Shown: piece by piece, positions 16,094 to 24,177 of the stretch | Numbering within the stretch: position 1 is the stretch's first letter | How the letters are laid out: every line of letters starts with the position of its first letter | From: Nitrospira sp. ST-bin5 | Lineage (GTDB): Bacteria; Nitrospirota; Nitrospiria; Nitrospirales; Nitrospiraceae | Direction: 5' to 3' | Assembly (NCBI GenBank): GCA_002083555.1 | Contig: MSXN01000007.1 | Span: 1-64,000, forward strand | DNA length: 64,000 bases | The notes under the pieces: generated by a model | What the model saw: only the letters and a program-made list of their open reading frames with translations | What the model was told of the DNA's origin: nothing | Databases searched by the model: none | Program-made: the position numbers and the translations under genes

Positions 16094-17908
16094 CTAGTCT
16101 TCTGGCATATGAGAGGTGACGATTCTATTGAGTGTGGCACGAGTCGCGGGAAGGCGGTGTAAATTAGGTTGAATGAGGTGTCGGTATCCAGATTGTCTGA
16201 TGAGCCTGTTTATTGAGATGCGGTGATGTCCTGACAGAGCTGGAAGTAAGGGTTGTCTTTCAAGAACATGGGCAAGAAACTGATCTCTTTCATTCCAGTC
16301 GACCTGCGTGTGTGATCCAGCCTGACGAGTGATTCTCGATCGATGAGGTTGAGCGATGAGCCAGTCATGATCATGTCGAAACAGCCAGTGGTAGAGTCGG
16401 CGCTCTTCTCGCTCCTCATGAATTGATCGGCCGCTTTGTGCTGACAAATTACGCCACTCCTGTCTCACTCTACGAATGGTGGCGGATAATGGCCGCACCA
16501 TCCGTCCGCGCCAAGATCGTTTGCGACTAGGTATAGCCGAATGTCCAGTCGGTCTCTTCCAAACCGGTAACTTCAGGCGTGCTGCATGTTTTGAGAGATT
16601 CTTTTCTGCCATCCCTACCGTCTGGGAGATGAACGAGAGCGTATTCTCGGGCGTCGACCAAAGACGTGAGAATTTCCGATCCCACAACGGACCATACCGT
16701 TCAATACGCGTATAACTGAATCGGGCAAGCGGTCCCCAATCTGGTCCAATGCGAGAATAGACAAATCCACAGGGGCAGGAGAAGGTTGCGACTGGGCGTC
16801 CTCCATCCTTCTGCACATGAACTGAATACGTCATCACCGTCATTGCTTTGTAGTGAGGTGCTAATCTGTTCAAACAGGGCCAGGGCCCGATGCCAAAGTC
16901 ATGAGGTTTCGCAGGCAGTTGAAAAAACTCTTCAGCACTTTTATCCAAAACCTGCATCATGAGAAGGTGATATAGCGGAGGAAGTCCTCCTCGTGGCTTG
17001 CGGATGAGACTGAAAATCCCTCGTCCGGATGTTAGTCGTCCGGAATTGCCTTCAATGCGTGCGAGGAATGTGACAGGGAAAAGGCGGTGGATGAGAGCGA
17101 GTAATTTGCTAGGCGAGACCTTCCCACGATAGCTGCTAAGACCTCGTTCCCTGAGTAGGCATCGGTATCGGCTCCATAGTGCCTCCGGATCGGAAGAACT
17201 GGGATTCTGTTCGAGCAGCCAGGCTGCATCATGAGTAAGTTGTATCATTGAATTCCGACCTGGTTCATAAGCACTCAGATGTCTAACGGCGGTACTTAAG
17301 ATCGCCGATTCTGCAGATAGAAAGTGGTGCCAGCCCCCAAGTGCTCTAGCGGGGGCGCAAGTCGATTCAAGCCACACTTCATGCACGGCACAGACTTCCA
17401 CGCCAGGTATCTGGTGTAAACGATGCCAATACGCTTCGCCGAGTTCTCGCCGTTCGTGAGCTGCACAAACTGGGCAATACCGAAGCATCTCAGAAACCGT
17501 TACGCTGTTCCTGCGGAGCCAGGTCATCGGCACGGCTCTTTCCATGCCATGGTGATCAGCAGCCATTCGCTGATAGAGAGCTAGGCGATGGTCCCTTGCG
17601 AAAAAGGGCGCGTAATATGGAAACAGAGTGAACCGCATGATCAGCGTGTCCAACGTCATATTCGCGTGGGGATGAAGGGTCGACGACAGATGGCTGAGGT
17701 GAGTGGGAAAAGCGACGGCAGCATGCACTGATGGTGACCCAAATAGTTGGCGCATTAAAACAGTAGTCGTTGTTTGGCCTAAGCGAAGCCGATGGCGTGC
17801 AAGGATGCTATAGAGCACTTCATCTGGATATGGAGCTGGGAGATAAATGGCCATGGTTAGGAGCACAATGCAGCTGCGGTAAGTCGTGGTGCGCATTGTT
17901 TCATTCAT
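16094..17908 (-). CDS. tniQ: TniQ/TnsD-family target-selection protein, long form
   Basis: The 604-residue protein has the N-terminal TniQ domain (PAPYPDEVLYSILARHRLRLG; LFGSPSVHAAVAFPTHLSHLS). A zinc-binding pattern follows: C145-x2-C148, the YWHRLHQIPGVEVCAVHEVWL segment, C173 and H176. A long basic C-terminal part (about 420-560, RPTGHSAIPSRKRSWRGRMVRPL) is of TnsD type. TnsD binds a specific chromosomal attachment site and recruits TnsC. The length and tail make this the likely homing protein of the element. The first 18 residues may not be translated, as the domain fits a start at Met19. Its ATG overlaps the stop of the short tniQ. Confidence 0.9.
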   Translation of the reverse strand: MNETMRTTTYRSCIVLLTMAIYLPAPYPDEVLYSILARHRLRLGQTTTTVLMRQLFGSPSVHAAVAFPTHLSHLSSTLHPHANMTLDTLIMRFTLFPYYAPFFARDHRLALYQRMAADHHGMERAVPMTWLRRNSVTVSEMLRYCPVCAAHERRELGEAYWHRLHQIPGVEVCAVHEVWLESTCAPARALGGWHHFLSAESAILSTAVRHLSAYEPGRNSMIQLTHDAAWLLEQNPSSSDPEALWSRYRCLLRERGLSSYRGKVSPSKLLALIHRLFPVTFLARIEGNSGRLTSGRGIFSLIRKPRGGLPPLYHLLMMQVLDKSAEEFFQLPAKPHDFGIGPWPCLNRLAPHYKAMTVMTYSVHVQKDGGRPVATFSCPCGFVYSRIGPDWGPLARFSYTRIERYGPLWDRKFSRLWSTPENTLSFISQTVGMAEKNLSKHAARLKLPVWKRPTGHSAIPSRKRSWRGRMVRPLSATIRRVRQEWRNLSAQSGRSIHEEREERRLYHWLFRHDHDWLIAQPHRSRITRQAGSHTQVDWNERDQFLAHVLERQPLLPALSGHHRISINRLIRQSGYRHLIQPNLHRLPATRATLNRIVTSHMPED

Positions 17909-18702
17909 TGTCGCAATGAAGCAGAGTGACGTGTCCCCTCCTGTCTAGCAAATGTCTTGGGCCGTTTTGCAACGGGGTTAGGTGGCTTGGGACTATAACG
18001 TTCGGTGAGGTACTCGGATTGATTTAACAGCCTAATGATAGATTTGCTAGTTCGAGCATGTGAAGAACCTGCCGCTGAAAGAAACTCCACCAGCTCGCAT
18101 GCAATATTTACGATTGTCCTATGATGCCCATTGTTGATATTGACCTGTCTCGGTGCAACGGGCTGGAGCGAAAGTTCTGCTGCGATCGACATTAAATCCG
18201 TTGCGGGGATCTTCAGTAGAGGTATATCGCTGCATTCTAGGAAAACCTGATGGATCAAACAAACTGGTATACCGGGAATCTGATGGTTTCGATGCCAATA
18301 GTATTCTCCTGCCTGGTCGTGGTCCTCCTTGCAGCACATTGGGCAGTATCGGAGAGTCGGCACGGTGCGGATGAGGCGTATACTGGATCGTTCAAAGGAA
18401 TACCCTGTCATTCCCATCATATGATCTTCACACCGAGGACACAGGCTGAAGCGTTCATAGATTGGAAGAAGTGTGTGGTGCACGATCATTTCGCGAATGC
18501 TTGGTCGATACCCTGGAGGCAGCATAGTGGCAAGATGAGATAAGCGATGAGGGAGATCTCCTTTGATGCAAAGCGTGGTACTGCCAAATAGCAACTGAGC
18601 GGTCTTTTGGGGGAAGGCTCGTAGGCGTACATGGAATCGGGCATATACGCTGACGAGTAATTCATCGGGATAGATGTCCGGAAACATCGAAAGCATGGTC
18701 AC
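17905..18702 (-). CDS. tniQ: TniQ-family protein, short form
   Basis: A 265-residue second TniQ protein. The TniQ domain begins FPDIYPDELLVSVYARFHVRLR, and zinc ligands are visible as C88-x2-C91, C120-x2-C123 and C148-x2-H151 (YYWHRNHQIPGIPVCLIHQVFLE). It is closely related to the N-terminal part of the long TniQ but lacks the large C-terminal targeting region. It ends in a basic low-complexity tail. Stop and start of the next gene overlap in ATGA. Short TniQs adapt TnsC to a second targeting route in some Tn7-like elements, such as the RNA-guided I-B and I-F types. No Cas gene is visible here, so its partner is unknown. Confidence 0.88.
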   Translation of the reverse strand: MTMLSMFPDIYPDELLVSVYARFHVRLRAFPQKTAQLLFGSTTLCIKGDLPHRLSHLATMLPPGYRPSIREMIVHHTLLPIYERFSLCPRCEDHMMGMTGYSFERSSIRLIRTVPTLRYCPMCCKEDHDQAGEYYWHRNHQIPGIPVCLIHQVFLECSDIPLLKIPATDLMSIAAELSLQPVAPRQVNINNGHHRTIVNIACELVEFLSAAGSSHARTSKSIIRLLNQSEYLTERYSPKPPNPVAKRPKTFARQEGTRHSASLRQ

Positions 18703-18709
18703 TCCAGGC

Positions 18710-20335
18710 TTACAGGGGAGATGGCCCTGACTCCATCGGGCGGTTCACGACATTGTTCTTTCTGAGGAGATCATAGAAATCTGTCCCTGACGCTTCCGCT
18801 TGCTGGTGCAGTTCCCTCAATGTCGGCGGATCCGAAGCCAGATCCCTATAAGCTGTTGCTTCGGTTGCCGCTGTGGGAGGGGCTGTGTGCTGTTGCGGTG
18901 TTGTTTCAGTGCCAGTCGTGGCGCAGGTCTCCTTGTCTGTATCTTTACTGGCCTGCATGGCTTTAAGACCAGCCGCAGTGGAGAGCTCTTCGTTCATTTG
19001 TTGTTCAGCGGCTTGCAGAATGGGATCTACGTTGGGGGGACGTACATCATCAAGATTCTTGAGGCCGGCAAAATTATTGTGCCGGAGGGCGCGCAGAATG
19101 GGTCTGGCCGAAGCAAAGCCGTCCTTGGCGACCGATCGCAGCATAGCGACAGAAAGCGGCTTGCCCGTCGTAATGGATCGCCATTGGGCCATCATATAGG
19201 CTTTGATCATATAGTCTGGGATACCCTGTGTTTCCTCAAAGAGGACATCCTTGATACGGTCGGTCAGCGTCACTGGCTTCAATGTATATTGATAGGTCCA
19301 CATCTCTTCCGTCATCAGCGAATAGCTGAGACTTGCACGGTCCAAACGGTGCCATTCGAGTTCCCCTTGGCCTGTCCCTCGGCGAATTTGTTTCGCCTGT
19401 TGGGAGAGGACATGTTTCGCACGCGGTGTCCCGACTAAAATGACCGGGAGGCCGATAGTGTTCACTAGTGTCACCAGATAGTTCAGGACTTTGTCAGCCC
19501 CGTCGCCATCGGCATGAAGAAGGTGTTGGATTTCATCGATGATGAGCACAGAGAGACAGTGATTCGCGGCTACGGTCGCTACAGCCGAAATCAGTGAGTC
19601 CACCGTCGCCCGATCTCCTCCGTACAGCTCGTAATAACCTACTTCTTCGCCGCTCGTGAGCTTTGTTTTCCCGATGATAGCATCCACGGCTTGCAAGAAT
19701 TGAATGAGCAATGATCGCAACGAACCATTGCCAGGACAATCGAGATGGAGCCAGACCAGTTGATCAAAATGGAACGGTTTGCCCTTGTACTCAGTATGGA
19801 GGATACGCTGAGGATAGAGCTCCATGAGGATTCGTTCGATCGAGGTAGTTTTGCCTGCGCCACTGGGGGCAGTAAAGTGGAAGCCCAGGGCCGTCGTGCG
19901 CTGGTATGGAGCCGACGCAGGCCGCTTTATATAGTCGTGAAACTGATCGATGTGCTCGAAACACTTGCGGTGATAGCCTACTGTCAATGGATTGCGATAC
20001 GGCAAGCTGCCGCGAATGACTCGATCCAGGCGCTGTTGGAGATCGATGTGCATCGCCAAGGGCCTGAACCAGTTTAGCAATGCAGCTTGAACTACGTGGA
20101 GAAGGGTTTCCGGTTTGAGCAACCGCTCTTGTTCATCATAGACGGGTGTCGAGGCAAGCCGGGAGATGACCTCTTCCTTTGACAGGATAGGCCCTAGGGC
20201 TTCCAGTGTCGGGATGCCCCGGTAGAGCGGCACCTCTTGGTTGGTGTCATAGGTGGCGGCAATCTGGGCGCCTTGACGGATGAGCGCGCTCAGGTTTGGT
20301 TTCGCTCTCTTGCTCCGTTTGACGGGATTGGCCAT
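18710..20335 (-). CDS. tnsC: TnsC/TniB AAA+ transposition regulator
   Basis: The 541-residue AAA+ ATPase links target-site proteins (TniQ/TnsD) to the TnsA-TnsB transposase. Walker A is PSGAGKTT at residues 157-164, Walker B is LSVLIIDE at 261-268, and sensor 1 follows in PVILVGTPRAKH. The N-terminal ~140 residues resemble the TnsB- or TnsA-contacting arm of Tn7 TnsC. The C-terminus is Ala/Thr-rich and probably disordered (about 460-520). The size matches Tn7 TnsC (555) rather than the smaller TnsC of type V-K elements. It lies 7 bases upstream of the short tniQ and 116 bases after tnsB. Confidence 0.93.
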   Translation of the reverse strand: MANPVKRSKRAKPNLSALIRQGAQIAATYDTNQEVPLYRGIPTLEALGPILSKEEVISRLASTPVYDEQERLLKPETLLHVVQAALLNWFRPLAMHIDLQQRLDRVIRGSLPYRNPLTVGYHRKCFEHIDQFHDYIKRPASAPYQRTTALGFHFTAPSGAGKTTSIERILMELYPQRILHTEYKGKPFHFDQLVWLHLDCPGNGSLRSLLIQFLQAVDAIIGKTKLTSGEEVGYYELYGGDRATVDSLISAVATVAANHCLSVLIIDEIQHLLHADGDGADKVLNYLVTLVNTIGLPVILVGTPRAKHVLSQQAKQIRRGTGQGELEWHRLDRASLSYSLMTEEMWTYQYTLKPVTLTDRIKDVLFEETQGIPDYMIKAYMMAQWRSITTGKPLSVAMLRSVAKDGFASARPILRALRHNNFAGLKNLDDVRPPNVDPILQAAEQQMNEELSTAAGLKAMQASKDTDKETCATTGTETTPQQHTAPPTAATEATAYRDLASDPPTLRELHQQAEASGTDFYDLLRKNNVVNRPMESGPSPL

Positions 20336-20451
20336 GGCTTCCTCCTAGTATGAGAGTGTGAGGCGTGTCCCTCTGCAAAGCGCTTGCGAGTCTGAGCCAT
20401 TGAGACTCAACACTCACGGGAGTCCTAGAGGAAATTGATGTAAGTGCACGT

Positions 20452-22602
20452 TCATGCTGTCCTCACTACGGCGGCCGTGCGCAGCAACTCGGCCGGTTCA
20501 TCGATGCCAATGTATTCTTCTGCGTCCTCCTCCACAGTAGGTGCGACGGGGTCTTGGCCAGTGGCCAGAGCGCGCTCATACTCGCGCTCCGTCCGCTTGT
20601 TGTCTTTGACGCCCTGTAGGGCTGCCCGTTTGCTCTGTGGTACCTGCACTTCTTTCAGATTCTCCTGGGCTGCGCGGACTATCGCTTCCTGCATGGTCCG
20701 CGGGACGACGGCTCGATGCACTTCCGTGAGTTTAGCCTCGGATTGTTTCATTGCCCGCATCGCGAGGTAGTCTTCGACCTCATACCAGTCATGGCTGCGA
20801 AATGTGTCTTCATGCATCCGGTCCAACAGTGTGCACGCCTCCATCCTGTCGTCCTCTTTCACAAGATAGAGCACCTCGGGGCTCCGTGGATCATAGGAGA
20901 CTTCCACATCCCATTCTTTTGCCGACGCCTGGGAAAACCAGTGGGCGTTCCGAGCGGTTTCACAGGAGTAGTACAGATTCTTGAACTTCAGGCCGTGGCG
21001 CGTGACTCTCGCTTTGCTGCGAGGGAGCAGAATAGCGTGAATTTGCTTGGGGTCTTCCCAGCGAAGCCGAGAACTATTGGCGCTTAGGCCCCAACGCCAG
21101 ATCTCCGATGGATAGAGATCGAGATCGTCGCGGATCATGCATTTGGTGACGGGATAGTTCTCCAACAAGCGGTGGTTGTTGTACTGGATAATGCACCAAA
21201 TCAGCAGTTGGCGCAGATCTTTGAGTGTCAGTACACCATCGAGGCGGGTGTCTTTGTCTCCCCGTTCTCGCGTTGGATGGAGATAACCCGGGACCCAGCG
21301 GAGTTTCTCCTGCACAGTCCGGAAATAGCACTCCACGAGAAATTTCCAATCTGGGCGGTAGGGTGGCGTGTTATGCAGCAGGATATCAAGGCTGTTCAGG
21401 CTGGTAGCGTTGTAGCCCAAGAATTCCCCATTATCCGCGGTGATCGCCTCGGGAAGACCAGCAGAAGGCCAAGCGCCCGGCTGGATATCGACCCCCAAGG
21501 ATTTACAGAAGGCCACTTTGTCCATGAAGGCGCTTTCCAGAGCCTGCAGTGCGCCCATCCAGCTGGGTCCTTCCATCAATACGGCGAATCCGACAATCAT
21601 GCGGCTAAAGACATCGACCACTAAGTAAATGACAGGTCGTCCAATGATCCGATTCAGATCTAATTGGCTCCGCAAGTAAATATCCCCAACCGTGGCATCA
21701 ATTTGGTACAAACTACCGGGCCAGGGTGCCAAGGTCGCGGTATCCCCGGTAAGTTCACGTTCTTCGAGATTCCAGCGATGGGAACCAATTTTGCGCTTAC
21801 GCGCCTCCGGTTTATGAAGAAACTCCTTTTCATAGACGTACCAGGCTTGGCGTTGTGTCGGCAGTCTGTCGGATGACCACGGCCGTGGGACCCAAACACC
21901 ATTCACAAACTCGAGTCCGTCAATGAATTGGGTGGTCGTAATCTTGTGAAAGGCAGCCGCGAAGGAGAGATCGGTCTTGAGATACCAGTCATCGACCCCT
22001 CGTTTGAGACGTTGATACATGTCCTTATCGACGTTGATTCCGACCACGGTTGTTCGATTCGTTTGGACGACCTGCTTGGGCCGTCCTCGCTTCTTACCCT
22101 GCGTGCACGTTTTCGTGACGTTTTTCCCACCCCGCAGGTGCCAGTCAGGTAAAAAGGCATTGCGGAGTTGACCGGATTGCCAATAGCGTCGCAGATACTT
22201 GTAAATCTTCTTTTTCTTCCAGTTCGTTTCCTGCGTGATCTTCAAAATAATCGCCCCGCGGCGGGACTTCTGCAGCAGGGCCTCCCTATAGGTCTCCAAA
22301 TACGGACCAAGGATGGCATGCAAATGGTCCCGCACCTGGCACTTCTCGTGTGAAAGCTCTGCATCACTTGTCCGAAGGTATGCGTAAGGGTCCTCGGTGA
22401 CGATCGTCGCCTCACCGGTCTGGATGGCCGTGCGGACTTGAGCCATGGGACGAGAATGGGGCAATCCTTTCTTCTTGCTCAGATTGATCATCCAAGCCTC
22501 TTCACCGTTAGAGGCGAAGTAGAGGATCCGCTCGATCGACTGCACCTCCTCGATGTTGGACGGATCACGCCAAGCTAGTAATGAATTGTTGAGAAGCTCC
22601 AT
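20452..22602 (-). CDS. tnsB: TnsB transposase (DDE integrase)
   Basis: TnsB binds the transposon ends, cleaves the 3' strands and joins them to target DNA. The 716-residue protein carries an N-terminal DNA-binding region (about 1-270, basic GKKRGRPKQVV), the RNase H-fold rve core with catalytic Asp302 (LYQIDATVGDIYL), Asp390 (AITADNGEF) and Glu424 (KFLVECYFRTVQEKL), and a Mu-type C-terminal barrel. The C-terminal tail, which in Tn7 contacts TnsC, is present. The ATG lies within the end of tnsA (38-base overlap), so the two transposase subunits are co-translated. All catalytic residues are intact. Confidence 0.95.
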   Translation of the reverse strand: MELLNNSLLAWRDPSNIEEVQSIERILYFASNGEEAWMINLSKKKGLPHSRPMAQVRTAIQTGEATIVTEDPYAYLRTSDAELSHEKCQVRDHLHAILGPYLETYREALLQKSRRGAIILKITQETNWKKKKIYKYLRRYWQSGQLRNAFLPDWHLRGGKNVTKTCTQGKKRGRPKQVVQTNRTTVVGINVDKDMYQRLKRGVDDWYLKTDLSFAAAFHKITTTQFIDGLEFVNGVWVPRPWSSDRLPTQRQAWYVYEKEFLHKPEARKRKIGSHRWNLEERELTGDTATLAPWPGSLYQIDATVGDIYLRSQLDLNRIIGRPVIYLVVDVFSRMIVGFAVLMEGPSWMGALQALESAFMDKVAFCKSLGVDIQPGAWPSAGLPEAITADNGEFLGYNATSLNSLDILLHNTPPYRPDWKFLVECYFRTVQEKLRWVPGYLHPTRERGDKDTRLDGVLTLKDLRQLLIWCIIQYNNHRLLENYPVTKCMIRDDLDLYPSEIWRWGLSANSSRLRWEDPKQIHAILLPRSKARVTRHGLKFKNLYYSCETARNAHWFSQASAKEWDVEVSYDPRSPEVLYLVKEDDRMEACTLLDRMHEDTFRSHDWYEVEDYLAMRAMKQSEAKLTEVHRAVVPRTMQEAIVRAAQENLKEVQVPQSKRAALQGVKDNKRTEREYERALATGQDPVAPTVEEDAEEYIGIDEPAELLRTAAVVRTA

Positions 22603-23428
22603 GGGGAAGCAGTCTCCCGGACATTAGAGGTTGAGGGCGGAATCGCAACGGTTCATGAGGAGAGAGTTTTTGCGAAATGTCGATAGGCCATTGTCCATTA
22701 GCCAACAAATGCCGGGCGACAAGAAGCCCGGTTCCTTTCTCAACCGTGTAGCGTTGTTCATAGTCGGCACACAGGTCCCTCAGAAGCACATTCGGACGAA
22801 CATTATCTTGGAGATAATCCGAGACATGGCGAATGATGTCTCTCGGTATTCCTTTGAGGGCACGCGACTTCTTATATGGGAAGAGAAACCGAACGTTATG
22901 CGCCTGGGCTGGCGTCACATCCTTCTCAGTAAAGAGCTTCCAGGGAATATGTTTGGACTCCCACCACCGTCGTTGCACTTCTTCTTTATCAAGTGTGCGT
23001 CGATTGCGAAGGTCTTTGAGGTATTTTACAGACCAGGCTTGGAGAACATCTGCAGCGCCGTGTCGCACGGTGAGGAGGAAATCGGTGGTCATGACTATGG
23101 GAAAGTGTGTGAGGCGGTCGACAGAGTGTTTAATGCCTAACTGACTTGCTATGGCGAGGGTCTCGGTTTGGGGCAGGAGCGGATACTGCTCGCGGATATC
23201 GAGCACTGAATCGCTAAACTCGGCCAGGAAGAAAAACGTTAGTTCAAGGAGGCTCAGGAAATGATGCGTCCGCCCTGTCTTGATGCCTCGGACCCGTGTC
23301 CGCAATCCTTTGGAAGCGATATCAAAAACGGTCCACCATGGAAAATAGCGCCCAAGCTCTCCTTGCCCTCGGCCCTGGCGAAGGAATTTGTCGATGAGTT
23401 CCTGCGTTATGTGGACTTTTAATCTCAT
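22565..23428 (-). CDS. tnsA: TnsA endonuclease subunit of the transposase
   Basis: TnsA cuts the 5' strands at the transposon ends, giving cut-and-paste movement. The restriction-endonuclease-like catalytic triad is visible as Glu62 (SLLELTFFFLAEF), Asp116 (VMTTDFLLTV) and Lys135 (AWSVKYLKDL), close to Tn7 TnsA Glu63, Asp114 and Lys132. The conserved REQYPL precedes the core. The C-terminal winged-helix part (about 170-287) contacts TnsB and TnsC in Tn7. At 287 residues it is full length (Tn7: 273). A 9-bp inverted repeat lies 12 bases upstream of its ATG and could be its operator. Confidence 0.95.
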   Translation of the reverse strand: MRLKVHITQELIDKFLRQGRGQGELGRYFPWWTVFDIASKGLRTRVRGIKTGRTHHFLSLLELTFFFLAEFSDSVLDIREQYPLLPQTETLAIASQLGIKHSVDRLTHFPIVMTTDFLLTVRHGAADVLQAWSVKYLKDLRNRRTLDKEEVQRRWWESKHIPWKLFTEKDVTPAQAHNVRFLFPYKKSRALKGIPRDIIRHVSDYLQDNVRPNVLLRDLCADYEQRYTVEKGTGLLVARHLLANGQWPIDISQKLSPHEPLRFRPQPLMSGRLLPHGASQQFITSLA

Positions 23429-23439
23429 CCGCGGAATCT

Positions 23440-23467
23440 TTCTATAAAGTACTAACTGTTTATAGAA
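23440..23467. promoter_or_regulatory. Inverted repeat upstream of tnsA, candidate operator
   Basis: Perfect 9-bp arms TTCTATAAA (23440-23448) and TTTATAGAA (23459-23467), separated by 10 bases, end 12 bases from the tnsA start. An Xre-family gene follows just upstream. It could be the binding site of that regulator controlling the transposition operon. Confidence 0.6.
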
Positions 23468-23517
23468 TTAAACACTCAGAAGTCAAGAGGTCCCAGCTCA
23501 GTTCGTGAGTTTTGCTG

Positions 23518-23988
23518 TTAACGGCGGCGGCGCCTCAACTTCGGATCGAAGGATAAGAACCCATCGACCTTGCCTTCCTGAAAATGAATGGCGCGCAATC
23601 CCTGGAATCCCCCTGGAGACGCCTGAAGTATTTCGATAATAGCTGAAATGATTGCGGGGTATCGGGCAGTCCCAGATCGCAACTCGACTAGGATTGCATG
23701 ATGTAGCGATGACTGTTCTAGAAGATCTGACAGAGTTACGATTCGTAGCCCCTGGGCGATCGCGGCGAACAGATTGTCGTCAACTCCAAGAACCACGCTG
23801 AGGTGACGAAGAATATGCTGTTGGGGAATTTCAACATGTCCGCGCTCTATGAGACTCAGGTAGGCAGGTGAAAGGCCACGGGCGCCTGGTTGTCGGATCA
23901 CCTGGCGGGACACTTCTCGGAGACCGAGGCTTCGGCTTTGTCGAAGTTCTCGGAGATATTTACCAAACGTGCGACGAATTTCTGGCAT
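23518..23988 (-). CDS. Xre-family regulator at the transposon right end
   Basis: The 156-residue protein starts with an Xre/Cro helix-turn-helix (about residues 7-70): FGKYLRELRQSRSLGLREVSRQVIRQPGARGLSPAYLSLIERGHVEIPQQHILRHLSVVLGVD. The second half has no recognised domain and ends in an arginine-rich tail. It lies between tnsA and the right-end repeats, in the same direction as the tns operon. By position it is a regulator of the element. Its own promoter must lie within or beside the TnsB-binding repeats, which would let transposase binding affect its expression (inference). Confidence 0.85.
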   Translation of the reverse strand: MPEIRRTFGKYLRELRQSRSLGLREVSRQVIRQPGARGLSPAYLSLIERGHVEIPQQHILRHLSVVLGVDDNLFAAIAQGLRIVTLSDLLEQSSLHHAILVELRSGTARYPAIISAIIEILQASPGGFQGLRAIHFQEGKVDGFLSFDPKLRRRRR

Positions 23989-24106
23989 AGCAAGGCAGCA
24001 AATATACTTCTGTGCGGCGGAAGCCGTGGCTGTACAAGACCTTTTACAGAGATTATCGAGAAGATCTAGTGGCGGAAAAGACAGGTAGAGTCCGCAGGAT
24101 AGTAAA

Positions 24107-24164
24107 AGTTTCCCTAATTTTAAGAAGTTTCCTTAATTTAGAATAGTTTCCTTAAATTTTGTCA
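24107..24164 (-). repeat. Right end of the Tn7-like element: three TnsB-type repeats and TGACA terminus
   Basis: Near-identical 14-mers start at 24107 (AGTTTCCCTAATTT), 24126 (AGTTTCCTTAATTT) and 24145 (AGTTTCCTTAAATT), exactly 19 bp apart. The array ends with TTGTCA; on the minus strand the element begins 5'-TGACA at 24164, with the TG terminus typical of TnsB/MuA-type transposases. Overlapping or tightly phased sites are typical of the right end of Tn7. The next five bases outside are TAAAC, which should be duplicated at the left end. Confidence 0.85.
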
Positions 24165-24177
24165 TAAACCAGATCGC

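Larger units (their letters stand above)
15536..24164. mobile_element. Tn7-like transposon: transposition module and right end
   Basis: A co-directional operon (minus strand) encodes TnsA, TnsB, TnsC, two TniQ proteins and an MbcA/ParS-like protein, preceded by an Xre regulator. The right end at 24164 reads inward 5'-TGACAAAATTTAAGG and contains three TnsB-type repeats with a 19-bp period. The order (target gene 3' end, right end, tnsA, tnsB, tnsC, tniQ) is that of Tn7 next to glmS. The left end was not identified; the start given is the last gene of the module, not a boundary. Cargo may extend left, possibly past the window. Confidence 0.88.

Noticed and set aside
15536..24164. CRISPR-associated transposon
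   Set aside because: No Cas gene, no repeat-spacer array and no crRNA-like repeat are seen in the window, so an RNA-guided type is not supported by what is visible.
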